A stretch of DNA of 6,619 bases from the NCBI GenBank assembly GCA_003152795.1, contig PMBA01000252.1, forward strand, positions 5,798-12,416, in the 5' to 3' direction. The notes under the pieces were generated by a model that saw only the letters and a program-made list of their open reading frames with translations, was not told the origin of the DNA and did no database searches. Position numbers and translations under genes: made by a program. The DNA is from Acidobacteriaceae bacterium. Its GTDB lineage: Bacteria; Acidobacteriota; Terriglobia; Terriglobales; Acidobacteriaceae. Shown in pieces: positions 6,459 to 6,619 of the stretch. Position 1 is the first letter of the stretch. Each line of letters opens with the position of its first letter.

Positions 6459-6535
6459 GCTGCGAGCTACGAGCTACGAGCGGCGAGCCACCGGGCATCC
6501 GGTTTGTTCCAAGCTCGCGGCTCGAAGCTCGCAGC
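6459..6535. repeat. CGAGC heptamer repeats arranged as a long inverted repeat
   Basis: Four 7-base units of the form N-CGAGC-N run in tandem at 6462-6489, and three units of the complementary form N-GCTCG-N run at 6512-6532. GCTGCGAGCTACGAGC (6459-6474) pairs with 6520-6535 over 16 positions with one mismatch. A smaller hairpin, ACCGG-GCAT-CCGGT (6490-6503), sits inside. There is no T-run, so it is not a typical terminator. It may be a REP-like dispersed element or an mRNA-stability structure separating vorA from the next gene. It occupies most of the 111-base spacer 6447-6557. Confidence 0.7.
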
Positions 6536-6557
6536 CCAGCTTTGAGGAGGACTTCTA

Positions 6558-6619
6558 ATGTCGACTGCCTGGACATCTCGTTACGCGCTGCGCACCAAGG
6601 GCATCACCAGTTCTCAAAT
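6558..6619 (+). CDS. Start of a gene, possibly a PLP-dependent aminotransferase (cut by window edge)
   Basis: Only 20 codons are visible: MSTAWTSRYALRTKGITSSQ. A very strong ribosome-binding site, GAGGAGG at 6544-6550, lies seven bases before the ATG, so this is almost certainly a real gene start. The pattern W-x-S-R-Y-A-x-R-T followed by a small-residue S-S-x stretch resembles the N-terminus of fold-type I aminotransferases of the LysN/2-aminoadipate transaminase group. That role would fit beside VOR, since it supplies or consumes 2-oxoacids. The identification rests on a short stretch and on context, so it is tentative. The gene could be co-transcribed with vorCBA or have its own promoter. 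No obvious promoter is seen in the repeat-filled spacer. Confidence 0.5.
   Translation, partial: MSTAWTSRYALRTKGITSSQ

Noticed and set aside
6459..6535. CRISPR-like array from the repeated CGAGC units
   Set aside because: The units are only 7 bases, without spacers of regular length, and they invert halfway; there are no cas genes.

Overview
The window is GC-rich bacterial DNA. It encodes two linked ferredoxin enzymes of central metabolism, with an unrelated hydrolase on one flank and the start of another gene on the other. The tight packing, the Nfn/VOR pairing and the CGAGC-type heptamer repeats suggest a free-living bacterium with anaerobic or microaerobic capacity. My best guess at the phylum is Acidobacteriota, from general resemblance only; no marker gene in the window proves it.

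Layout: (1) 1-689, minus strand: an alpha/beta hydrolase of the non-heme haloperoxidase/arylesterase type, missing its C-terminus at the window edge. (2) 690-962: a divergent intergenic region with a perfect CRP/FNR-family palindrome at 898-913. (3) 963-3310, plus strand: nfnA and nfnB, overlapping by 4 bases. They encode the two subunits of the NADH-dependent reduced ferredoxin:NADP+ oxidoreductase. (4) 3311-3482: a second intergenic region with a second perfect CRP/FNR-family palindrome at 3348-3363. (5) 3483-6446: vorC (2x[4Fe-4S] subunit), vorB (alpha subunit) and vorA (TPP-binding beta subunit fused to the gamma domain), together a 2-oxoacid:ferredoxin oxidoreductase of the 2-oxoisovalerate (VOR) type. 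A strong hairpin fills the vorB-vorA gap. (6) 6447-6557: a spacer built of CGAGC heptamers arranged as an inverted repeat. (7) 6558 onward: the first 20 codons of a gene that resembles the start of a PLP-dependent aminotransferase.

How they fit together: an aminotransferase would turn amino acids into 2-oxoacids. VOR would decarboxylate these with CoA to acyl-CoA, CO2 and reduced ferredoxin. Nfn could then combine reduced ferredoxin with NADH to make NADPH by electron confurcation, or run in reverse to make reduced ferredoxin. The two units carry near-identical TGTGACGC-type palindromes, so they look like co-regulated members of one CRP/FNR-family regulon.

I see no CRISPR array, mobile element, tRNA or rRNA. 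The enzymes belong to known families. The less ordinary parts are the paired operators, the fused vorA with an extra N-terminal extension, the intercistronic hairpin and the heptamer repeat.
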